DNA of 16,227 bases, taken from assembly GCA_964387535.1 (NCBI GenBank), contig CAYLXH010000035.1, positions 1 to 16,227 of the forward strand. Direction: 5' to 3'. The notes below the pieces were generated by a model. It saw only the letters and a program-made list of their open reading frames with translations, was not told the DNA's origin and made no database searches. Positions 1 through 6,439 of this stretch are shown piece after piece. The number at the start of each line of letters is the position of its first letter. Position 1 is the first letter of the stretch. Position numbers and translations under genes: made by a program. Source of the DNA: Butyricicoccus_A sp964387535 (GTDB lineage: Bacteria > Bacillota > Clostridia > Oscillospirales > Butyricicoccaceae).

Positions 1-909
<909 letters not shown>

Positions 910-952
910 AAGTGCGGAGTCCTCCTCTTTATTATAGGGTTTATCCATTCAA

Positions 953-965
953 GCGCACAGTGCGC
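953..965. promoter_or_regulatory. 6+1+6 bp perfect palindrome upstream of nifJ
   Basis: GCGCAC-A-GTGCGC lies between the predicted nifJ promoter and its ribosome binding site. It could be an operator or a small RNA hairpin in the 5' leader. It does not match the Rex consensus (TTGTTAA-N4-TTAACAA), the redox regulator one might expect for PFOR. The regulator is unknown. Confidence 0.35.
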
Positions 966-1051
966 CTGAAAAAAGCATAATAATAACCAAATATGGCAAA
1001 TAACTTAAATAAAATGAGCAAAGTTGGTATAATCTCACCGTTTGCATGTTC

Positions 1052-1080
1052 ATTTTATCAGAGAAAGTTGCAGATGTAAA
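1052..1080 (-). promoter_or_regulatory. Predicted sigma-A promoter of nifJ
   Basis: Read on the minus strand, TTTACA (1080-1075) and TAAAAT (1057-1052) are 17 bp apart, each one mismatch from consensus. The start would be near 1045, giving an untranslated leader of about 135 nt before nifJ. That leader would contain the GCGCAC-A-GTGCGC palindrome at 953-965. Prediction from sequence only. Confidence 0.5.
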
Positions 1081-1215
1081 CCTGGGTAAAGAAAAATCAG
1101 CGTTTTTACACAAAGGGGGCTGAATTTCTGTTGTGATTTAGTAACAATGATTGCGAGCGAGATTATCACTTCGCTAAAAATGGGGTTTTATTGATAAAAT
1201 CATGGTGGAATAAGC

Positions 1216-1249
1216 CAAAATATAACAAAAAACCAACAAAATATAACAA
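1216..1249. repeat. Two 13-bp direct repeats with a 21-bp period
   Basis: CAAAATATAACAA occurs at 1216-1228 and again, without mismatch, at 1237-1249. The 21-bp period is two helical turns, so a protein binding both copies would sit on one face of the DNA. The repeats lie about 140 bp upstream of the predicted nifJ promoter and about 190 bp upstream of the comM promoter. They look like a tandem regulator site, but the factor is unknown. Confidence 0.5.
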
Positions 1250-1439
1250 TTTCCAACCGATGAAAACAGTCGAAATATTGTTTGCAATCACGGAAAACAC
1301 AATCGTGCGGAGCAGGAGACTGCAACTTAAACTCGTGTACAAAACAATACCATTACTTTACAGGAAGTAGAGAGTGAGATGCTTTGCAGAAGGAACGAAA
1401 TACTTTGCCGAACCAAACAGGTTTTGGAAGAAAAACTGT

Positions 1440-1468
1440 TTGTCACTCCGATGGAAATACGGTACAAT
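1440..1468 (+). promoter_or_regulatory. Predicted sigma-A promoter of comM
   Basis: TTGTCA (1440-1445), a 17-bp spacer and TACAAT (1463-1468). The start would be near 1475, immediately followed by AAGGAGG (1482-1488) and the ATG at 1496, so the leader is very short. Confidence 0.7.
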
Positions 1469-1495
1469 ACAGACAGACGGTAAGGAGGGAGAGGT

Positions 1496-3010
1496 ATGGT
1501 ATCAACAGTGTGCTCTGCCGGATTATATGGCGTGGACGGATATCTGGTAACCGTGGAATGTGAAATGTCGAGTGGACTCCCCGCGTTTGATACGGTGGGA
1601 CTGCCTGGCATGGCGGTAAAAGAATCGCGGGAGCGGGTGCGTGCGGCTGCTCGCTCCAGTGGATTTCCTCTGGCCCCGACGCGCATCACGGTCAACCTGG
1701 CTCCGGCGGATATCCGGAAAGAAGGTGCAGTGTATGATTTGCCGATTCTGCTGGGACTGCTGATTGCACAGGGATCATGTCCCGTGATTTCAGAAGAATG
1801 GGTTTGCATCGGGGAGCTGTCGCTATCTGGAGAGCTTCGACCGGTGAACGGTGTGCTGTCAATGGCAATGGCAGCGCAGGATGCAGGAAAAAAGTATCTG
1901 TTGGTGCCGGAGGAAAACGCGGCAGAAGCGGCGCTGGCGGGAAATATCACGGTTTATGCGGCGCATACCGTCAAGGAGATTGTCCATCATATGCAAGGGT
2001 TGCAGAGGATGCAGCCGTATCAGCTGCTGCGCGAGCCGAACTACCGCGTGCAGCCGGAACTGGATTACGCGGATGTGTTAGGTCAGGAGAACGTCAAGCG
2101 GGCGATGGAGATCGCGGCGGCAGGCGGACATAATATTCTGCTGAGCGGGTCTCCGGGCTCGGGAAAAAGCATGATGGCGAAGCGGATTGGAACGATCCTG
2201 CCGCCGATGACCGAAGAAGAGAAGAACGAGGTTGTCCGTGTCTATTCTGCGATTGGAGAGGGGATGGATGCCGTGACGCGGGAGGAACGGCCTGTTCGTT
2301 CTCCGCATCATACGATTTCCACTGCTGGTATGGCGGGCGGCGGCGTTGGAATTCCAAGCCCGGGAGAGCTGTCGCTCGCGCACAATGGAGTGTTATTTTT
2401 GGACGAGCTGCCGGAATTCTCAAAGGATGCGCTTGAGGTGTTGCGGCAGCCGATGGAAGATGGGGTTGTGACAATTGTGCGGGCGTCCGGTCGGGTAACT
2501 TATCCCGCGCGATTCCAGTTGGTCTGTGCGATGAATCCCTGTAAGTGTGGATGGTATGGTCATCCCTCCGGGCGATGTCAGTGCAGTCCGCAGGAAGTAC
2601 TGCGCTATCGGAAACGGATTTCCGGCCCGTTGCTGGATCGGATTGATTTGCAGATTGCAGTTCAGCCGGTGCCGCTGGAATCGCTGGCAGAACGCAAGGC
2701 AGCAGAGCCTTCTTCTGCCATTCGAAACCGTGTCATCGCGGCGCGGGAAATTCAGCGTCAGCGTTATGCAGGTTCGGGCATTCGCTGTAATGCGGAGATG
2801 AGCGGTGCTGTTTTGGCAAAGTACGGACAGCCAGATGAAGCGGGACAAGCTTTGCTGCAGGCTGCGTTTGAGAGAATGGGAATGACAGCACGCAGTTATG
2901 ACCGTGTGATTCGGGTGGCACGAACCATTGCGGATCTCGATGGGGCGCAGAGGATTTCTGCTGCACATGTGGCAGAAGCAGTACAATATCGTTTCCCTGA
3001 ACGGACATGA
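1496..3010 (+). CDS. comM: YifB/ComM-family AAA+ ATPase (Mg-chelatase-like)
   Basis: A 504-residue protein of the ComM/YifB family. In naturally transformable bacteria such as Vibrio and Acinetobacter, ComM is a hexameric helicase that promotes branch migration of incoming DNA during recombination; in most clostridia the role is unproved. The N-terminal domain (about 1-170) has the family motif GLPAFDTVGLPGMAVKESRE. The AAA+ core has Walker A GSPGSGKS at 218-225 and Walker B VLFLDE at 299-304. A cysteine-rich segment near 344-362 (CNPCKCGWYG...CQC) resembles the zinc-ribbon-like insert of Mg-chelatase relatives, and the Mg_chelatase_C domain ends the protein. Length is normal for the family. 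AAGGAGG at 1482-1488 fixes the start. It appears monocistronic, with its own promoter and a terminator at 3046. Confidence 0.95.
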   Translation: MVSTVCSAGLYGVDGYLVTVECEMSSGLPAFDTVGLPGMAVKESRERVRAAARSSGFPLAPTRITVNLAPADIRKEGAVYDLPILLGLLIAQGSCPVISEEWVCIGELSLSGELRPVNGVLSMAMAAQDAGKKYLLVPEENAAEAALAGNITVYAAHTVKEIVHHMQGLQRMQPYQLLREPNYRVQPELDYADVLGQENVKRAMEIAAAGGHNILLSGSPGSGKSMMAKRIGTILPPMTEEEKNEVVRVYSAIGEGMDAVTREERPVRSPHHTISTAGMAGGGVGIPSPGELSLAHNGVLFLDELPEFSKDALEVLRQPMEDGVVTIVRASGRVTYPARFQLVCAMNPCKCGWYGHPSGRCQCSPQEVLRYRKRISGPLLDRIDLQIAVQPVPLESLAERKAAEPSSAIRNRVIAAREIQRQRYAGSGIRCNAEMSGAVLAKYGQPDEAGQALLQAAFERMGMTARSYDRVIRVARTIADLDGAQRISAAHVAEAVQYRFPERT

Positions 3011-3045
3011 CATGTGCTTTCAGAAGGGAGACAAGAAAAACGAAG

Positions 3046-3077
3046 AACGCCGCACGATACATGGTGCGGCGTTTTAA
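3046..3077 (+). terminator. Intrinsic terminator of comM
   Basis: AACGCCGCAC (3046-3055) pairs perfectly with GTGCGGCGTT (3064-3073) around an 8-nt loop. The T tract after the stem is short, so efficiency may be moderate. Confidence 0.75.
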
Positions 3078-3176
3078 ACATTGAGAGTATTCATCGGTAT
3101 TCACTTATTCCTTACATGATGCTTCCTCGTTGGATGAGGAAGAGAGAGTGACCTGTTTTTTTCTTACTTAGGGTAC

Positions 3177-3199
3177 AAAAAAACCACGTCTTCACGTGG
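3177..3199 (-). terminator. Intrinsic terminator of the 31-codon gene
   Basis: On the minus strand CCACGT, loop GAAG and ACGTGG are followed by seven T residues (plus positions 3183-3177). It lies 18 nt beyond the small ORF's stop codon, closing a compact transcription unit. Confidence 0.8.
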
Positions 3200-3217
3200 A
3201 TCCTGAGTTATGAGAAG

Positions 3218-3313
3218 TCACTTAGTTGAAACATAATCATGATCGTCACCGAAGATAAGATCATCAATATCTGGTTTTTCCTGTTGAGGCTTGTAATCGC
3301 GGATTCGTAACAT
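3218..3313 (-). CDS. Small acidic protein of 31 residues, unknown function
   Basis: I do not recognise this protein. It begins MLRIRDYKPQQEKPD and ends in a strongly acidic segment (DIDDLIFGDDHDY) before VSTK. It has no membrane segment, signal peptide or cysteine. It is proposed as a real gene because all parts of an expression unit are present: a promoter with a 17-bp spacer (3344-3372), the ribosome binding site AAGGAAGGTG seven nt from the ATG at 3313, and an intrinsic terminator directly after the stop. The frame remains open upstream to 3451, but those residues lie across the promoter and look non-coding. It sits downstream of the 6S RNA candidate on the same strand and is not co-transcribed with comM, which faces it. 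Whether it is conserved cannot be judged here. Confidence 0.6.
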   Translation of the reverse strand: MLRIRDYKPQQEKPDIDDLIFGDDHDYVSTK

Positions 3314-3343
3314 AGTATCACACCTTCCTTCTTTGTTTTGTAT

Positions 3344-3372
3344 AGTATACACCAGATGCGGGGGAGAGTAAA
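3344..3372 (-). promoter_or_regulatory. Predicted promoter of the 31-codon gene
   Basis: On the minus strand TTTACT (3372-3367), a 17-bp spacer and TATACT (3349-3344). The leader to the ATG would be about 24 nt and contains the ribosome binding site. Confidence 0.65.
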
Positions 3373-3454
3373 GAGTTAAAATGTAAAAAATAAATAAAAA
3401 ATTTGTAAATTGTCGACGAAAGCCAGACGGGAAGTGTCGATGATTAGACAACAG

Positions 3455-3602
3455 AAAAAGAAATCCCCCCGCACGGCCGATGTCACCAGATTAGTAACCT
3501 GCACAGCTCCGGCAGGTGGGTTTCCTGTCGCTGTAGTCTGCGCTTCCAACTTCCGCCGCAGCGGGAGGCCTGCACTCGTACAGAGAACAATCGGAATCCC
3601 GT
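3455..3602 (-). ncRNA. ssrS: Probable 6S RNA
   Basis: 6S RNA folds like an open promoter and binds the sigma-A RNA polymerase. On the minus strand this non-coding stretch starts about 7 nt after a predicted -10 box and ends at a T-rich tract (3464-3455). It folds as a rod with three 6S-like parts. A closing stem pairs CCGAT-GT with ACATCGG. A terminal stem pairs CAGCGGGAGG with CCTGTCGCTG (9 of 10 pairs) around a purine-rich apex. Between them is a central bubble whose 3' side holds the hairpin ACCTGC...GCAGGT. The segment after that hairpin (GGTTACTAATCTG...CATCGG) resembles the corresponding part of E. coli 6S RNA (GGTTACAGCCTG...CATCTCGG), and GATTGTTC resembles its GATGTTC. The length of about 148 nt is short for 6S, so the ends are approximate. 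Identified from structure and partial similarity only. Confidence 0.6.
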
Positions 3603-3608
3603 AAACTA

Positions 3609-3637
3609 ATTGTGGGTTAAAAAAAGGTGACTGTCGA
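3609..3637 (-). promoter_or_regulatory. Predicted promoter of the 6S RNA candidate
   Basis: On the minus strand TCGACA (3637-3632), a 17-bp spacer and CACAAT (3614-3609). The -10 box differs from consensus at two positions; the -35 at one. Predicted start near 3602. Confidence 0.45.
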
Positions 3638-3699
3638 ACCGGGCAGGGAGCTCGGTATCAAATGTTCGGATGGTTTAGTATATGAGAGAGTGTGTGGAA

Positions 3700-3996
3700 T
3701 TATTCCTCGACTTCCGGCTCCTCAAACTCATACAAACTGTCAGCGCGCTCCATAAAAATCTGGAAAATGCGCTCGGACTCATCAAAATCGTCTACAGAAG
3801 CGAGGCACTCCAGTCCATCCTCTTCTGTGACCTTGAGAATGACAACTTCCGCCTCATCCTCCAGATCCAATTCTGTGGGAATGAAGGCCATATAGATTTC
3901 GCCGTTGTCTTCGATCGTGTCGATGTGCTCAAATTCTTTCTCTACGCCGTCTTCATCCGTGAGGATAACAACGTTGGTTTTTTCCAATTCATCCAT
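3700..3996 (-). CDS. DUF1292 family protein (YrzB-like)
   Basis: A 98-residue, very acidic soluble protein of the DUF1292 family, common in Firmicutes and without an established function. The family features are visible: an N-terminal beta-rich core (NVVILTDEDGVEKEFEHIDTI), a central segment around YMAFIPTE, then VVILKV near residues 51-56 and an acidic C-terminal tail EEPEVEE. In many Firmicutes the family member lies in the alaS-yrzL-yrrK(ruvX)-yrzB cluster; here it stands alone, divergent from infC. GGGAGGTT about 7 nt upstream of the ATG at 3996 supports the start. It has its own promoter (4033-4061). I see no clear terminator before the 6S RNA candidate downstream, so some read-through into that locus is possible. 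Confidence 0.85.
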   Translation of the reverse strand: MDELEKTNVVILTDEDGVEKEFEHIDTIEDNGEIYMAFIPTELDLEDEAEVVILKVTEEDGLECLASVDDFDESERIFQIFMERADSLYEFEEPEVEE

Positions 3997-4032
3997 AGTG
4001 CAACCTCCCAGTTCGGGGTTTTTCTTTTTCTA

Positions 4033-4061
4033 ATCATAGCGTATTTCTGAGTATTTTTCAA
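4033..4061 (-). promoter_or_regulatory. Predicted promoter of the DUF1292 gene
   Basis: On the minus strand TTGAAA (4061-4056), a 17-bp spacer and TATGAT (4038-4033). The leader would be about 30 nt and includes GGGAGGTT. Confidence 0.75.
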
Positions 4062-4119
4062 CTGGTAAACCACAAAAAAGTAGAAGGATAAATTTTCCGC
4101 CCAAAATCGAAAATAATGA

Positions 4120-4148
4120 TTGACAAAGCGAAAGCGAAGCAGTATACT
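4120..4148 (+). promoter_or_regulatory. Promoter of the infC-rpmI-rplT operon
   Basis: TTGACA (4120-4125, perfect), a 17-bp spacer and TATACT (4143-4148). The start near 4155 gives an infC leader of about 143 nt that holds the attenuator. Confidence 0.85.
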
Positions 4149-4155
4149 AGCAAAG

Positions 4156-4297
4156 TAAAAGAAAGAAGGGCCGCCGTCCTCACCTCGCGCTGCTGTGCTG
4201 AGAGGTTAACAGAAATCCGCTTTGGCGGTAGTGTGTTCGGACGGTGTAAGATTCCCGTCCGTTTTTTATTGTGTTTACCGTTTGGAGGTGCTTACCA
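4156..4297 (+). promoter_or_regulatory. L20-type leader / attenuator of the infC operon
   Basis: The untranslated leader contains an intrinsic terminator just before infC: CGGACGG (4238-4244), a 10-nt loop, CCGTCCG (4255-4261) and six T residues (4262-4267). Upstream, CCGTCC (4174-4179) can pair with GGACGG (4239-4244), which would break the terminator, so two exclusive folds are available. A small hairpin CCGC-tttg-GCGG lies between. Position and layout match the Rfam L20_leader of Firmicutes, where ribosomal protein L20 made by the same operon binds the leader and favours termination. L20 binding itself is inferred from the family. Confidence 0.75.
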
Positions 4298-4882
4298 ATT
4301 AGCAGTTTAGAACACCAGATTAATGAGGAAATCCGTGACAAGGAAGTCAGACTGATTGACGGAGATGGAAATCAGGTCGGCGTTGTGTCCGTTGCAAAGG
4401 CTCTGGAGGCAGCGGCTGCCAAAAATCTTGATCTCGTTAAAATTGCTCCGCAGGCTCAGCCGCCGGTGTGCCGCATCATGGACTACGGCAAGTTCCGTTT
4501 TGAACAGGCCAAGCGTGAGAAGGAAGCCAGAAAAAAGCAGCATATTGTTGAGATCAAAGAAATTCGTCTCAGCCCTGGTATTGACAGCAACGACTTTAAT
4601 ACCAAGGTCAACCATTCCAAGCGTTTTCTCAAGGGAGGCGATAAGGTAAAGGTTTCCGTCCGTTTCCGTGGACGTGAGGTTACCCATTCCTCTATCGGTC
4701 TGGATCTGCTGCATCGGTTTGCTGACGAATGCGCTGAGTTCGGCAGCGTGGAAAAGGCCCCTAAACTGGAAGGACGCCAGATGATTATGTTTCTGGGACC
4801 GAAAAAAGAGTCCGCAGCGAAGAAGGACGCGAAAAAGAATGGCAAAAAGAGCGGGAAAAAGCCTGCTCCGGAAGCCGAATAA
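4298..4882 (+). CDS. infC: Translation initiation factor IF-3 with an AUU start codon
   Basis: IF-3 binds the 30S subunit, keeps it apart from 50S and checks the start codon and initiator tRNA. The 194-residue product has the N-terminal domain (NEEIRDKEVRLIDGDGNQVGVVS), a lysine-rich linker (FRFEQAKREKEARKKQ) and the C-terminal domain (SPGIDSNDFNTK, KVSVRFRGRE), then a Lys/Ala-rich tail. The start chosen is ATT at 4298 (ATT AGC AGT TTA GAA): GGAGG at 4284-4288 lies 9 nt upstream, the protein then begins where IF-3 proteins normally begin, and there is no ATG in frame nearby. An in-frame GTG at 4271 precedes the Shine-Dalgarno sequence and follows the terminator T tract directly, so it is unlikely. 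In E. coli infC also starts with AUU, and IF-3 represses its own synthesis by rejecting that codon. First gene of the operon. Confidence 0.93.
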   Translation: MSSLEHQINEEIRDKEVRLIDGDGNQVGVVSVAKALEAAAAKNLDLVKIAPQAQPPVCRIMDYGKFRFEQAKREKEARKKQHIVEIKEIRLSPGIDSNDFNTKVNHSKRFLKGGDKVKVSVRFRGREVTHSSIGLDLLHRFADECAEFGSVEKAPKLEGRQMIMFLGPKKESAAKKDAKKNGKKSGKKPAPEAE

Positions 4883-4949
4883 TTCATCCGTAAGCCTTTT
4901 GTTTATTATAGTATAGATGATTGGCGATCATAGAGAGGAGAACATTTTT

Positions 4950-5147
4950 ATGCCTAAGATTAAAACTCACAGTGGCGCATCCAAGCGCTTCAAGATGACC
5001 AAGAATGGCAAGATTAAGCGCGCTCATGTCGGCCGCCGTCATATCCTGAACAAGAAGTCTACCAAGCGTCTCAGACATCTGAGAAAGGAAGGCTTTGCTG
5101 ATTCCACGAACGTAGCTCAGGTAAAGCGCCTGATTCCGTACGCATAA
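4950..5147 (+). CDS. rpmI: 50S ribosomal protein L35
   Basis: L35 is a small, basic protein of the large ribosomal subunit. The 65-residue product shows the family N-terminus MPKIKTHSGASKRFK and the core GKIKRAHVGRRHIL, and ends KRLIPYA. GAGAGGAG about 10 nt upstream of the ATG at 4950 fixes the start; an in-frame ATG at 4917 would add eleven residues foreign to the family. It sits 67 nt after infC and 50 nt before rplT, the usual infC-rpmI-rplT order. The spacer before the gene contains a small inverted repeat (ATGAT...ATCAT) next to the ribosome binding site. Confidence 0.97.
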   Translation: MPKIKTHSGASKRFKMTKNGKIKRAHVGRRHILNKKSTKRLRHLRKEGFADSTNVAQVKRLIPYA

Positions 5148-5197
5148 TTCAGGATTACGATTACTAATTATTTCGACGATTTTGGAGGCTATCGAAC

Positions 5198-5551
5198 ATG
5201 GCAAGAGTTAAGGGCGCAATGATGACGCGCAAGAGAAGAAAGAAGATTCTGAAGCTGGCCAAGGGTTACTTTGGCGCGAAGTCCAAGCTGTACCGCACTG
5301 CGAACGAGGCTGTTATGAAGTCTCTGCGTTACGCATATATCGGCCGTAAGCAGAAGAAGAGAGACTTCCGCAGACTGTGGATCACCCGCATTTCTGCTGC
5401 ATGCAAGGCAAACGGCGTCAATTACAGCCGCTTTATGAACGGACTGAAGAAGTCTGGCATTGAGATCAACCGCAAGATGCTGGCTGATCTGGCTGTCAAT
5501 GATGCAGCTGCATTTACCGCTCTGGTTGAGACGGCAAAGGCTGCTCAGTAA
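5198..5551 (+). CDS. rplT: 50S ribosomal protein L20
   Basis: L20 is an early-assembly protein of the large subunit that binds 23S rRNA, and in Firmicutes the feedback repressor of this operon through the leader. The 117-residue product has normal length and family sequence: basic N-terminal extension (MARVKGAMMTRKRRKKILKL), AKGYFGAKSKLYR, and the globular C-terminal half with LWITRISAACKANGVNYSRF. GGAGG lies 10 nt before the ATG. It is the last gene of the operon, with a strong terminator at 5563. Given the leader at 4156-4297, autoregulation by this product is likely. Confidence 0.98.
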   Translation: MARVKGAMMTRKRRKKILKLAKGYFGAKSKLYRTANEAVMKSLRYAYIGRKQKKRDFRRLWITRISAACKANGVNYSRFMNGLKKSGIEINRKMLADLAVNDAAAFTALVETAKAAQ

Positions 5552-5562
5552 GATTGGTTTTT

Positions 5563-5595
5563 ACTCCCGAGACCGCTTTGGTTTCGGGAGTTTTG
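5563..5595 (+). terminator. Terminator of the infC-rpmI-rplT operon
   Basis: ACTCCCGA (5563-5570) pairs with TCGGGAGT (5584-5591), extended inward by GACC/GGTT, followed by TTTTGC. Confidence 0.85.
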
Positions 5596-5657
5596 CATTG
5601 TAGGCGTAGATGGAAACGATACGATGCCGAGACGATTTTCATGGATGGAGGATGACG

Positions 5658-6215
5658 ATGAACACCTTGTCTTTGGTGCATGATACATTGGCGCGATTTA
5701 TTCAACCCGGCTATTTCTGTATTGATGCGACCGCAGGAAACGGACGGGATACGGTCTTTCTGTGTGAACTCACTGGAAGTTCCGGCCGAGTTCTGGCGTT
5801 TGATATTCAGGAAGAAGCGGTGCGCCGGTCGAGGGAGCGGCTGGATGATGGCGGATGGTCTGATGTGGCCCGGGTAGTCTGTGACAGTCATGCCAACATG
5901 CAGTGTTATGCAGAGCCAGGCAGCGTGGATTGTATTGTGTTTAATCTTGGCTGGCTGCCTGGTGGCGATCATTCGATTTTTACGCATGCCGATAGTACGA
6001 TTGCTGCGATTGAGGCAGGGATGAAATTGCTGCGCAAGGGTGGACTGATGTGTGTCAGTATGTATTATGGCGGTGCGAGTGGCTACGAAGAGCGCGATGC
6101 GCTGATGGAGTATTGGAAAACGATAGATTCGAATCACTTTACTGTGTTGGTCACACAGTTTGCCAATCGGTCGGGAGATCCGCCGATTCCGGTGTTTTTG
6201 ATCAAGGATATATGA
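5658..6215 (+). CDS. mnmM: tRNA 5-aminomethyl-2-thiouridine methyltransferase, YtqB/MnmM family
   Basis: A class I SAM-dependent methyltransferase of the YtqB family (often annotated rRNA methylase). B. subtilis YtqB, renamed MnmM, methylates nm5s2U to mnm5s2U at the wobble position of tRNA; that function is inferred here from family membership. The 185-residue product has the SAM motif DATAGNGRDT at 23-32, an acidic residue at the end of strand 2 (AFDI, about 47-50) and the family hallmark NLGWLPGGDH at 96-105. GGAGG (5647-5651) is 6 nt before the ATG at 5658, better placed than the ATG at 5652 that abuts it or the open frame back to 5610. It follows the rplT terminator by about 60 nt without a convincing promoter, so it may depend partly on read-through. 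It converges with trmB. Confidence 0.87.
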   Translation: MNTLSLVHDTLARFIQPGYFCIDATAGNGRDTVFLCELTGSSGRVLAFDIQEEAVRRSRERLDDGGWSDVARVVCDSHANMQCYAEPGSVDCIVFNLGWLPGGDHSIFTHADSTIAAIEAGMKLLRKGGLMCVSMYYGGASGYEERDALMEYWKTIDSNHFTVLVTQFANRSGDPPIPVFLIKDI

Positions 6216-6216
6216 T

Positions 6217-6257
6217 AAAAAAGCAAGAGAGAGTGCAGTACTCTCTCTTGCTTTATT
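6217..6257. terminator. Bidirectional terminator between mnmM and trmB
   Basis: AAGCAAGAGAGAGT (6221-6234) pairs perfectly with ACTCTCTCTTGCTT (6240-6253) around a 5-nt loop. It is flanked by an A run on the left and T-rich sequence on the right, so it can end transcripts from both sides. Confidence 0.85.
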
Positions 6258-6409
6258 TGTATCGCGCGATATGAGAACACATGGACGATGGAATGAATCA
6301 CGAGAGCATGAAATTGGAGCTCTGTGGCATAATTGCCAGAAATATCCGTTACAATTTGTGCGCATTGGAATTGAAATGGTGGTATCGCACAAAAAGAAGT
6401 CGATTGTGG

Positions 6410-6438
6410 TTGATTCATTTCGTGAAAAATGATATAAT
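6410..6438 (+). promoter_or_regulatory. Consensus-like promoter reading antisense into trmB
   Basis: TTGATT (6410-6415), a 17-bp spacer and a perfect TATAAT (6433-6438). The predicted start near 6445 is just inside the 3' end of trmB on the opposite strand. No plausible protein is encoded downstream in this direction, so an antisense RNA is the simplest product. The AT-rich intergenic region could also produce such a match by chance. Confidence 0.4.
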
Positions 6439-6439
6439 A

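Larger units (their letters stand above)
910..1495. other. Divergent nifJ/comM intergenic region (586 bp)
   Basis: No convincing coding sequence is visible. The region is AT-rich compared with the genes around it and contains the promoters of both neighbours, the 953-965 palindrome, and two identical 13-bp direct repeats (CAAAATATAACAA) at 1216-1228 and 1237-1249, exactly 21 bp apart. A further possible plus-strand promoter, TTAAAT (1005-1010) with TATAAT (1028-1033), has no recognisable gene behind it. Confidence 0.6.

Noticed and set aside
1005..1033. Plus-strand promoter TTAAAT-17-TATAAT between nifJ and comM
   Set aside because: The -35 box is poor, the region is AT-rich, and no gene or structured RNA is apparent before the real comM promoter 400 bp on.
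2078..3104. Several minus-strand open frames of 100-200 codons across comM
   Set aside because: All lie opposite the conserved comM frame, lack ribosome binding sites and have low-complexity Arg/Ser/His-rich translations.
3122..3142. Hairpin CTTCCTC/GAGGAAG as a second comM terminator
   Set aside because: The T run on the plus strand begins about 12 nt after the stem, too far for a standard intrinsic terminator.
3410..3604. Plus-strand ORF of 64 codons over the 6S RNA candidate
   Set aside because: No ribosome binding site, cysteine- and arginine-rich translation, and the opposite strand folds as a structured RNA with its own promoter.
5610..5657. Longer N-terminus of MnmM from ATG 5610
   Set aside because: The extra 16 residues precede the Shine-Dalgarno sequence at 5647-5651, and the family starts near MNTLSLVHD.
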